From: Armatimonadota bacterium
Lineage (GTDB): Bacteria > Armatimonadota > Zipacnadia > Zipacnadales > FEN-943
Direction: 5' to 3'
Assembly (NCBI GenBank): GCA_026419655.1
Contig: JANZZA010000399.1
Span: 1-30,337 of the forward strand
Length of the DNA: 30,337 nt
This document shows positions 24,401-30,337 of this stretch, in pieces. Every line of letters starts with the position of its first letter. The stretch's first letter is position 1. The translations under genes were made by a program, and so were the position numbers. Under the pieces are notes generated by a model. The model worked only from the letters and a program-made list of their open reading frames with translations. It was not told the origin of the DNA and searched no databases.

Positions 24401-26412
24401 ACATTAAGTGGCAGATCCTGTGGTTCTTTGCCATCTTCATCGCGGTTTTCGTGGTGCTCTACTTCGTCCACCCGGCCTTCGCCATCACCTTCACGCCGGT
24501 CATCATCTTGCTGGCCTTTATCATCCTCGCCCTCACCGCTCTGGTCATCTACATCATCGTGCAGAAGTTTGAAGAGCAGATGAAGGAGATAAAGTACGAG
24601 CAGACGGGGGTGCGGACGGCCGATGTGGGGCGCCTGAGCGCATCCGGGGCTGCCTTCCGACTGGGCATTTCCAATATGCGCCGGCGAAAGCTGCGCAGTT
24701 TCCTGACATCCATAACGCTAATTCTGCTTACGTTTACTGTCCTGTCGGCGACCTCGGTCGTAGAGACGATTCGCCCTAACCGCATCATGTTGCCCAAGAC
24801 CGCGCCCTATAACGGGCTGATGATTCGCGACAAGACCTGGGAGCCTATTGGCGAGCCGTCTGCGCGGATCATTCGCAATGAGTTTGGTCGAGAGCACCCT
24901 GTGGCGCCGCGGGCGTGGTATTTTGGCGCCAAGGTGGGCGAGCAGAGCTTCGTCAACATCAACCGGGCCGACATGACCTACGCGGCCACGGCCATGCTCG
25001 GCCTCACGCCTGAAGAAGCTCTCATAACTCGCCCGGACCGCTTCCTGCTACCGGGCGGGCGGTGGTTCCGGCCGGATGACAGTCTCGTGTGCATTATCCC
25101 GGAGGCCATGGCGGCCAAGCTCGGCATCGCCCGCGAGGACGTGGGCCACGTATACGTCGAGGTCTTCGGCACCAACCTCAAGGTCATCGGCATCGTTGAC
25201 AGCAATCGTTTCAAGAAGGCCGTGGACCTGGACGGCGAGCAGATTACGCCCGTGGACTATCTACTCATGCAGGAGCAGCAGGCGCAGCAGCAACAACAGG
25301 CGGCGCGGGGCGGACGGATGAGCGAGGAAGAGCTGCGCGAGTACATACACCTGGCTCCCGACCAGGTGCTGATTGTGCCCTATCAGTTTGTGATTAACGC
25401 CGGTGGGACGCTGCGCTGTGTGGCGATCAAGGTTGACGACGGGCGCAAGGTCAAGGAGTACCTGGACGAGCTGGTGCAGCGCGTGGAGCTGAATATCTAT
25501 TCGGGCATTGACGGGCGCACGTATCTGTGCTCGGCGGTGGCTACCACCGGCGTCCACGGCACGAAGGAGTTGCTCATACCCATCCTCATTGCGGCGGCCA
25601 TTGTTCTCAACACCATGCTGGGGTCGGTGTACGAGCGGACGCGCGAGATATATATCTACAGTTCTCTGGGCCTGGCGCCCACGCACATCGCTTTCCTGTT
25701 CATCGCCGAGGCCATGGTCTACGCCGTGGTGGGGGCGGTTGCGGGCTACGTGTTTGGGCAGATGATGGCGAAGATTCTTGTCGCCCTGAACGCCATGCGC
25801 GGCCTCAACCTCAACTACTCGTCGGTGAGCACGGTTTGGTCAACGATGGTAATAATGGTTACCGTGTTGCTATCGGTGATTTATCCTGCGCGGCGCGCGT
25901 CGGACATCGCTATGCCGGGCATTGAGCGGTCCTGGTCGTTGCCTGAGCCGAAGAATGACGCCATCGAGATGACGCTGCCCTTTACCATGACAGGCGACCA
26001 GGCCATCGGGGTGAATGCCTTCCTGCAGGAATACCTGGCGGCTCACGCCGACTACTCCCTGGGGCACTTCTCGACGGCCGATATTAGCTTCGTGCCTATT
26101 GAGACGGAGCGGGGCGAGGGCTACGAGCTGTCGCTCATGGTGTGGCTGGCACCATACGACCTGGGTGTGTCCGAGCGGCTTCACCTGCAGACGATTCCAA
26201 CCGAGGACGCGGAGGTTTTCGCGGTGCGGGCCATCATTGAGCGCGAAAGCGGCGATGAGGCCTCGTGGCTGCGCGTGACGCGCAACTTCGTGAACATGCT
26301 GCGCAAGCAGTTCCTGTTGTGGCGTACCTTCCCCGTTGGCCTGAAGGCGGAGTATGGCCAGCGGGGCATGCGGGCGCTCAGGGGCGAAGACCAGGCGGTG
26401 GGTGAGGGATAG
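21451..26412 (+). CDS. Giant fusion: degenerate M28-peptidase-like ectodomain plus FtsX/MacB-type ABC permease
   Basis: This 1653-aa protein starts at a GTG preceded in frame by TAG. A signal peptide (about 1-25) is followed by an M28 aminopeptidase-like domain with a PA insert (SLGSRVTGYPGCEEAAKFVE; NIYGRIHGTDP; INAYYDSIS; PGAESACSI; SSGHFEGLQG; RPYVDTPLDTPEHV). Most expected M28 metal and catalytic residues are replaced: His by Tyr275, the Asp of GAxDN by Ser291, the Glu-Glu pair by His322-Phe323, and the late His is lost. A charged, coiled-coil-like helical insert spans about 335-505, then beta-rich domains follow. Transmembrane segments lie near 961-980, 986-1005 and 1010-1037, and the FtsX core near 1081-1105, 1373-1390, 1414-1436 and 1464-1482, with a periplasmic core between. 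It ends with a soluble domain (about 1490-1653). It probably pairs with the minimal permease and the zinc-ribbon ATPase just upstream. Confidence 0.88.
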   Translation: MRCKPWTCVLLMGLVALCTVSSLAQAPGEEEELVLKSETDYEKAAACVDYDELRQTINYLASLGSRVTGYPGCEEAAKFVERKFRELGLEDVTVEEFPVLVPVTVRDEAGRLSSLTVRGDRTLEVLPMWPNLLQTTTTPPDGITGKLIYAGNGDLRAFNGKDVTNSIVLLDFNCGAEWFNAPLLGARACLFIEPEDTIRGEAEQKFLSMPVDIPRFLVRRADADYLLSLLKSRDDVVVTVKSRVEWRKVRGKNIYGRIHGTDPRLSKQQVVINAYYDSISITPDVAPGAESACSIATLFQVIKAFKQQPPKRSLVFLASSGHFEGLQGVKWFIRDRIRGARSEKYVRRIFGAIDTARREIEEAAQRVWEEEKAGPTKVKKTHEEIVEERYRALGRIAKALKAALKRTGRIPAMVAKARRVDPNRGKVKERQLTPEELQDRVKLLNEFEAAAPQIRQALQSALQVVQDARRQGRGADISEKERLLEGVREALENATDALDFSAKGISLWFSIDLSSHRPTFGVFYKAYFYDYSEAIQWKFSDIGKKAREYGDLIAGALSVKRDDRLVDGINAIQGRNWQTYMAGKLALSSEVATLAAIPGVGFATVNDSRPYVDTPLDTPEHVQLPNLYEQAKFLTCLLIDLINITEPKKIYDLQLEDNFVEVKGRLVEFDPAVTTFPDDPVPGAVAVARTGTKTAMGVRAEVFDMADEQGRIHLLGLPNVRARGGVVPVEGYLIDPNYGYIAMAPDRGVNGAEAYPIALPLDQEIKPVTVVLFRCKPMVVFDMVDQRFFELLREISVLDAQTDAAPYEYGYCLPLPPQQFTSAYEPVALVFAPSGTRTKVLMGASVLGLRFILVNPTNAHPEGEGYLIDEYPRMYATPYRVAMDMWRVDEVRANLLRKHGVENARVNKSHARAKEELAAAIAALDAQEYDRFLTHARAAWSFESRAYPDVRQTGRDVVRGVLFYLALLLPFAFFMERLLIAAPDIKWQILWFFAIFIAVFVVLYFVHPAFAITFTPVIILLAFIILALTALVIYIIVQKFEEQMKEIKYEQTGVRTADVGRLSASGAAFRLGISNMRRRKLRSFLTSITLILLTFTVLSATSVVETIRPNRIMLPKTAPYNGLMIRDKTWEPIGEPSARIIRNEFGREHPVAPRAWYFGAKVGEQSFVNINRADMTYAATAMLGLTPEEALITRPDRFLLPGGRWFRPDDSLVCIIPEAMAAKLGIAREDVGHVYVEVFGTNLKVIGIVDSNRFKKAVDLDGEQITPVDYLLMQEQQAQQQQQAARGGRMSEEELREYIHLAPDQVLIVPYQFVINAGGTLRCVAIKVDDGRKVKEYLDELVQRVELNIYSGIDGRTYLCSAVATTGVHGTKELLIPILIAAAIVLNTMLGSVYERTREIYIYSSLGLAPTHIAFLFIAEAMVYAVVGAVAGYVFGQMMAKILVALNAMRGLNLNYSSVSTVWSTMVIMVTVLLSVIYPARRASDIAMPGIERSWSLPEPKNDAIEMTLPFTMTGDQAIGVNAFLQEYLAAHADYSLGHFSTADISFVPIETERGEGYELSLMVWLAPYDLGVSERLHLQTIPTEDAEVFAVRAIIERESGDEASWLRVTRNFVNMLRKQFLLWRTFPVGLKAEYGQRGMRALRGEDQAVGEG

Positions 26413-26525
26413 CGAGGGGGCTCTTGGATGGCTTGGGACTCCCGGGCGTCATCTTGTGGCGCAGGGGAGAGGCAAGGCGCGTCTTTTGGGGGCGGTGCAG
26501 GCAATTCGGGGCGGCCAGGAGCATA

Positions 26526-26531
26526 GGGAGG
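26526..26531 (+). promoter_or_regulatory. Ribosome binding site supporting a TTG start
   Basis: GGGAGG lies 7 bases before the TTG at 26539. The next in-frame ATG (26581) has no comparable site, so TTG is the better start. Confidence 0.7.
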
Positions 26532-26538
26532 TATCGTC

Positions 26539-28518
26539 TTGGCCTACGCAGATCCAGAACTTGAGTTATATCGTGGCCTGATGGACTACCCGGAGCGCTT
26601 CGAGAGTGGCTTCGACATAAAGGCCATAATCGGAGCGCTCTTTGCTGGGTTCGTCATGATGCCTGGCGCCATTTATCTGAGTCTTATCGCGGGCGTCGGG
26701 TTGGGCGGAGCTGCTCAGTGGACAATAGTCATTCTCTTTACCGAGATTGCCCGTCGTAGCTTCGTGACCCTGCGCCGCCAGGAAATCTACATCCTCTTTT
26801 ATATCGCCGGTGCCCTCAGCACGGGCGGAGCCTTCGCGGGCTTCATTACCGACCAGTATTTTGTCCAGTCGCCGCCGGCCAAGGGGCTTGGCATAGCCAC
26901 TCAAGTGCCCCCCTGGGCCATTCCCAGCCCTTACTCGGAGGCTCTGCTGCGCCGCACTTTCTTTCATCCCGACTGGTTGCTGCCTGGCCTCATCATGCTG
27001 TTCGGGCAGGTGGCCAGTCGCCTGAACTGGTTTGGCCTTGGTTATATGCTTTTCCGCATCACTGCCGACTACGAGCGCCTACCCTTCCCCTTCGCGGCAG
27101 TTTCCGCTCAGGGGTCTACGGCTCTGGCAGAAGCTTCTGTCAAGGAAGAAACCTGGCGGTGGCGCACCTTTGCTGTGGGCGCCATGATCGGGCTTGTCTT
27201 CTCGGCTTTCTACGTGGGCATTCCAACCATCACGGGCGCCATAATGACCAAGCCCCTCATGCTTCTGCCCATTCCGTGGGTGGACTTGACCCGGAATACC
27301 GAGACCATTTTCCCGGCCACTCCGACGGGGTTCGTCTGCGAGCTTGGCAGCATTATTACCGGCTTCGTAATACCTTTCTGGAGTGCCGTGGGCGGCTTCA
27401 TCATGGCACTGTCCACTTTCATCCTCAACCCCTGGCTGTACCGACACGGTTATCTGGTCCGATGGAAGCCCGGCATGGACACCATTCAGACCAGCTTCCA
27501 GAACTGGATTGACTTTTATTTCGCCCTTGGCGTGGGTGTGTCCATTGCGGTGGCCATCATCGGCATCTACGTTGTCATTCGGCAGGCCATGGTTCAGTCG
27601 GCGGAGCGGCGCAGGAAAATGGCGGCTGGCGAGATCCAGCGCGGTAGTCTGTGGGAGGTGCCCCCTGGCCGTGGCGACACGCCAATGTGGTTCTGGTACT
27701 GCATGGCCGCCTTTCTGGTGTCCACTATCGGCTACATTATCCTGTGTGGAGTGCTGGTCCCGCGCTTCCCGCTGTGGTGGGTCATCTTCTTCGGCCTCAT
27801 TTACACGCCCGTCAGCAGCTACGTTGACGCACGCATGCAGGGCTTGACGGGCATGGGCGTTGGCATTCCCATGGTCAAGGAGGCCGCCATTATCCTCAGC
27901 AAATACCGCGGCATTGACATCTGGTTTGCGCCCATTCCCATGACCCAGGCCGGGGGCACCGCGGCCAGCTTCCGCGTTGTGGAGCTTGTCGGCTGCAGGT
28001 TCTACGACATTATCAAGGCCGAGCTTACGATAATGCCCCTGACAATCATCTGCAGCCTTATCTTCTGGCAGTTCATCTGGCGGCTGGCGCCTATCCCGTC
28101 CTCGGTATATCCCTATGCGCAAAAGATGTGGTATTTGCAGGCGCTGCAAAGGGGCCTGTGGATGACGGCCACCATGGGCAAAGAGGCTTTGTTCATGAAG
28201 GCCTGGAACACCGGCCGGATGATTGTGGGCCTGGTCTTTGGCCTGGCGTCTTATGCGATCTTAGCGTCCCTGCGGCTACCCATCCTGCTGGTATACGGCG
28301 TTGTGGGTGGCCTTGGAGCTATGCCTCACGGCATTTTCCCAACCTTCGTGGGTGCGCTCATAAGCCAGTTCTACTTTGTGCCACGGTTTGGCGCCCGGCG
28401 CTGGAAACAGTACGCGACGGTCTTGTCGGCTGGCTACTGGTGCGGCCAGGGGTTGGTTGGCATGGGCACCTGCGCCCTGGCAATGATCACCAAGTCGGTC
28501 TCGACGATGCCTTACTAG
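26539..28518 (+). CDS. OPT-like multi-spanning membrane transporter
   Basis: This 659-aa integral membrane protein has about 12-14 hydrophobic segments and no signal peptide. The start is a TTG with GGGAGG 7 bases upstream. The general layout and segments such as FGLGYMLFRITADYERLPFPFAAVSAQGS, YVDARMQGLTGMGVGIP and PTFVGALISQFYFVPRFGARRWKQY resemble the oligopeptide transporter (OPT) superfamily and its uncharacterised bacterial relatives (DUF6785-like). OPT members move peptides or metal chelates by proton symport; the substrate here is unknown. It lies 126 bases after the fused M28-FtsX gene on the same strand, so co-transcription with the ABC genes is likely. The M28-like ectodomain next door makes a peptide-related role tempting, but that is only context. 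Family-level confidence is moderate; that it is a transporter is likely. Confidence 0.75.
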   Translation: MAYADPELELYRGLMDYPERFESGFDIKAIIGALFAGFVMMPGAIYLSLIAGVGLGGAAQWTIVILFTEIARRSFVTLRRQEIYILFYIAGALSTGGAFAGFITDQYFVQSPPAKGLGIATQVPPWAIPSPYSEALLRRTFFHPDWLLPGLIMLFGQVASRLNWFGLGYMLFRITADYERLPFPFAAVSAQGSTALAEASVKEETWRWRTFAVGAMIGLVFSAFYVGIPTITGAIMTKPLMLLPIPWVDLTRNTETIFPATPTGFVCELGSIITGFVIPFWSAVGGFIMALSTFILNPWLYRHGYLVRWKPGMDTIQTSFQNWIDFYFALGVGVSIAVAIIGIYVVIRQAMVQSAERRRKMAAGEIQRGSLWEVPPGRGDTPMWFWYCMAAFLVSTIGYIILCGVLVPRFPLWWVIFFGLIYTPVSSYVDARMQGLTGMGVGIPMVKEAAIILSKYRGIDIWFAPIPMTQAGGTAASFRVVELVGCRFYDIIKAELTIMPLTIICSLIFWQFIWRLAPIPSSVYPYAQKMWYLQALQRGLWMTATMGKEALFMKAWNTGRMIVGLVFGLASYAILASLRLPILLVYGVVGGLGAMPHGIFPTFVGALISQFYFVPRFGARRWKQYATVLSAGYWCGQGLVGMGTCALAMITKSVSTMPY

Positions 28519-28574
28519 TTGCCCCTGGCCTCTACTGCAGCCGCTGGCTCCATGCACCCCGAGCAGTGGGACCT

Positions 28575-28597
28575 GCCGAAGTCGTTCCGTCTTCGGC
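28575..28597 (+). terminator. Hairpin downstream of the OPT-like gene
   Basis: GCCGAAG / CTTCGGC, a perfect 7-bp stem with a 9-base loop, lies 57 bases after the stop codon. It lacks a T-run, so a terminator role is tentative. Confidence 0.3.
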
Positions 28598-28771
28598 GGA
28601 GCGCGAAGGCGGGGCTGAAAGGTGTGTTTCAACAGCCAATGCCGCAAAAGCCCTTAATGCATTGCGAAGAGGGCTACCCGGCTGCGAACAGCCTGAATAG
28701 CAGGGGTCTTGCTGGAGGGCGTGCCTGAGCGGCAGCGAAGCGAGATGGGGCGCGCTGCTTCAGAACTCTGT

Positions 28772-28812
28772 CGCGTCGGCCGAAAGCTGGCCATGCATTT
28801 TCGGTCGGCGCG
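28772..28812 (+). repeat. Long inverted repeat, 14-bp stem with 13-base loop
   Basis: The arms are 28772-28785 (CGCGTCGGCCGAAA) and 28799-28812 (TTTCGGTCGGCGCG). All 14 positions pair, two as G-U. The loop GCTGGCCATGCAT contains the palindrome TGGCCA. No T-run follows, so it is not a standard terminator. Confidence 0.6.
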
Positions 28813-28992
28813 CGCCTCAGCGTGGGGGTGGAGGATGCGCGGGGAGGGTATACTTGATTGTGCGCGGAGCGCAGGCGATAAGATTGTGAAGGGTGGCGCG
28901 GGGCAGAGGGAACTCTAAGGGCATTCTGGCGTCAAAGGCTGTAAAAGGCGGGCTGGTCGCCTACGGCTGCGATGGTCGGGAGGTGTTTATCA

Positions 28993-29796
28993 GTGAGGCT
29001 TCGACGTGGATTCACGCTGATCGAGCTACTGGTCGTGATAGCTATTATTGCCATCCTGGCGTCCATCCTGTTTCCCGTGTTTTCCCGGGCGCGGGCCAAG
29101 GCACGCCAGGCGGCATGTATGAACAACCTCAAGCAGCTCGGCACGGCCTTCCACATGTACTGCCAGGACTATGACGAGCTGCTGCCGTCGTGGTGTTTTT
29201 GGGCCGGAGCTTTCAGCAATGACAACGGGCCAGCGCAACAGGCATATACCTGGGACACGGTTCTACAGCCCTACATCCGCAATGTGCAGATACTCCTGTG
29301 CCCTGACAGTCCCTACGGTAAGACTTGCAACGAGCCAAACTACGGCAACATCCAGATACGCTCTTACGCCATGCCCCGCTATGTTGGCGACGCCTGGGGC
29401 GGGAACCGCAACGGGAGCACCGGCTACATCCTCTGCCCGCTGGACGCACCGCCGTCGCCCTCGGCGACCGTGTTGCTCCAGGAAAAAGGGGAGCGCGGAA
29501 TCGGCATAGTGGGAGACGCGGCCGCGGAAAACTTTGCCCAGAGTCATGGCTCCACGGGTTTTGGCCGCAAGGATGACCTCTTCCACAACAACGGGAAGAA
29601 CTTCCTTTTCCTGGACGGTCACGTGAAGTGGTATGCCAAGGCGGCCGGCCCTTTCTCGTGGCCGACACGAGACGGACGTTGTGACCCGCCGAGGGGCAAG
29701 CCGCCCCGTCCGCCTGGAGTGGAGGACCCGTGGCCATTAGAGGCTCACGGCCCAGGCCACTGTGAGTTTTACACAGACTGGCCTGAGGCAGAGTAG
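28993..29796 (+). CDS. Type II secretion/type IV pilin-like protein with DUF1559-like C-terminus
   Basis: This 267-aa protein has a prepilin leader. The GTG at 28993 has GGGAGG 9 bases upstream; an in-frame ATG at 28972 lies before that site and is rejected. The short basic leader RLRRG precedes FTLIELLVVIAIIAILASILF, with the conserved Glu at position 5 of the mature protein. Prepilin peptidase should therefore cleave after Gly. The segment FPVFSRARAKARQAACMNNL and then YCQDYDELLP are typical of the expanded pilin-like families in Armatimonadota. The C-terminus carries FLFLDGHVKWY, the H-x9-DG-type motif. A few paired cysteines may form disulfides. Proteins of this kind are thought to be pseudopilins or surface proteins; the specific role is unknown. 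It appears monocistronic. Confidence 0.88.
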   Translation: MRLRRGFTLIELLVVIAIIAILASILFPVFSRARAKARQAACMNNLKQLGTAFHMYCQDYDELLPSWCFWAGAFSNDNGPAQQAYTWDTVLQPYIRNVQILLCPDSPYGKTCNEPNYGNIQIRSYAMPRYVGDAWGGNRNGSTGYILCPLDAPPSPSATVLLQEKGERGIGIVGDAAAENFAQSHGSTGFGRKDDLFHNNGKNFLFLDGHVKWYAKAAGPFSWPTRDGRCDPPRGKPPRPPGVEDPWPLEAHGPGHCEFYTDWPEAE

Positions 29797-29951
29797 AGAG
29801 CTTCTGGGTAAGCGGAGAAGGGACGGGCGCGCCCCACACGGCACGCCGCTCCTTGTTTTCTCTGGCCTGTCGGCCTGGAAATAGCAGTGCGGCTGTTCTC
29901 CAGGTGCCACTCCAGTGCGGCTACTCCGACACGGGCTTTTACCTGCCCGTC

Positions 29952-30058
29952 TTATCCGCCGCCGGTTGTCCGACGAGAAACCGCCCTGCCGCGGATTGAC
30001 GGCGCGCCGGGGGGTGGAAGCTGTGTTTTATCCGCCGCCAATTGTCCGACGAGAGACC
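29952..30058. repeat. 31-base imperfect direct repeat at the 3' end of the right-edge gene
   Basis: The copies at 29952-29982 and 30028-30058 both read TTATCCGCCGCC, two variable bases, TTGTCCGACGAGA, one variable base, ACC. Starts are 76 bases apart. The right copy encodes the last residues and stop codon of the minus-strand membrane protein. The left copy lies after its stop and would encode nearly the same peptide. Confidence 0.8.
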
Positions 30059-30337
30059 ACTGGGGCCAGGGCAGGTGTGGCCAGCGCCAGGCCGGCGGAA
30101 AGAAAGCAAAGCCACGACAGGCTGTAGCCGAAAAGCCACAGGTATCCGCCAAGGATGGTCAGGGCAGTGCCGGCGGCGGTAAGAATGCCTGCAGGAAGGC
30201 CGGGGCGAAGTATAGTTCGTTCCCACTGGCCTGAATACGCCGCGGCCGCCGCCAGGGCCAGGGGGAGACGCCAGCCCCATGGCCATATGGCCGCGTCCTG
30301 GCCTATCAGCGCGGCATTGACTGCCCGAAGATTTGAC
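30028..30337 (-). CDS. C-terminal end of a membrane protein (5' end outside window)
   Basis: A minus-strand frame enters from the right edge and ends with TAA at 30028-30030 (102 residues visible). It contains two strongly hydrophobic segments, LPAGILTAAGTALTILGGYLW and then a second around SWLCFLSAGLALATPALAP, and ends in a short basic tail VVSRRTIGGG. This composition is convincing for a membrane protein, whereas the other two frames of this strand give Pro/Arg/Cys-rich sequence. No family can be named from this fragment. Its stop codon region is part of a 31-base direct repeat. It converges on the pilin-like gene 231 bases to the left. Confidence 0.6.
   Translation of the reverse strand, partial: SNLRAVNAALIGQDAAIWPWGWRLPLALAAAAAYSGQWERTILRPGLPAGILTAAGTALTILGGYLWLFGYSLSWLCFLSAGLALATPALAPVVSRRTIGGG

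Larger units (their letters stand above)
28519..28992. other. 474-base intergenic region with RNA-like structures
   Basis: No credible gene; the short frames here lack motifs and ribosome sites. Contents: a 7-bp hairpin at 28575-28597, a possible H-type pseudoknot at 28637-28675, a 14-bp hairpin at 28772-28812, and an isolated TATACT at 28849-28854 without a -35. The GGGAGG for the pilin-like gene is at 28978-28983. Confidence 0.5.

Noticed and set aside
23068..24471. 467-aa open frame antisense to the M28-FtsX fusion
   Set aside because: It is rich in His, Arg and Gln with no domain, and the opposite strand is clearly coding.
27079..28149. 356-aa open frame antisense to the OPT-like gene
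   Set aside because: It is a hydrophilic mirror of a membrane-protein gene, with no motif and no ribosome site.
1..30337. CRISPR array, rRNA, prophage or cobalamin riboswitch
   Set aside because: I looked for regularly spaced repeats, rRNA-like conserved blocks, phage genes and the cobalamin box and saw none.

Overview
The window reads as a G+C-rich chromosomal segment of an uncultured-type bacterium. The best taxonomic clue is the prepilin-like protein at 28993-29796. Its FTLIELLVVIAIIAILAS leader, FPVFSRARAKARQ linker and C-terminal FLFLDGHVKWY motif are typical of the very large pilin-like families of Armatimonadota, and to a lesser degree of Planctomycetota. That phylum call is an inference from motif style, not a phylogeny. 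Most of the window is ordinary housekeeping DNA with clear Shine-Dalgarno sites. Three candidate promoters carry extended -10 elements. No CRISPR array, intact insertion sequence, prophage or rRNA was seen.

Layout. (1) 1-6799, minus strand: two secreted carbohydrate-active-type proteins, a GH42-like glycosidase that runs off the left edge and a 1389-aa multidomain protein with an alpha/alpha-toroid-like region. (2) 6800-8640: repeat-rich intergenic DNA around one small Fe-S protein, with short dispersed hairpin repeats that also occur at 2541-2604. (3) 8641-10994, plus: a parvulin-type lipoprotein chaperone, MazG, and a small S4 RNA-binding protein overlapping mazG. (4) 10995-13962: pyruvate phosphate dikinase behind a leader with several strong RNA hairpins and a possible pseudoknot. 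(5) 14084-14769: an overlapping HEPN/MNT pair. (6) 14820-18278: enolase, tRNA-Gln(UUG) with its own promoter, PRPP synthetase and ribosomal protein L25 (CTC type). (7) 18336-19428, minus: signal peptidase I and a corrinoid adenosyltransferase, overlapping. (8) 19634-28518, plus: a four-gene transport locus. (9) 28519-30337: structured non-coding DNA, the pilin-like protein, and the C-terminal end of a membrane protein entering from the right.

The most unusual part is the transport locus at 19634-28518. It encodes a minimal FtsX/MacB-type permease, a LolD/MacB-type ATPase with an added N-terminal four-cysteine zinc ribbon, and a 1653-aa protein that fuses a signal peptide, PA/M28-peptidase-like ectodomain, helical insert and FtsX permease. 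An OPT-like multi-spanning transporter follows. In the M28-like domain nearly all expected metal-binding and catalytic residues appear replaced, so it looks like a binding or sensing ectodomain rather than an active peptidase. The two permeases and the ATPase probably form one mechanotransmission-type ABC complex; its substrate is not evident from sequence.
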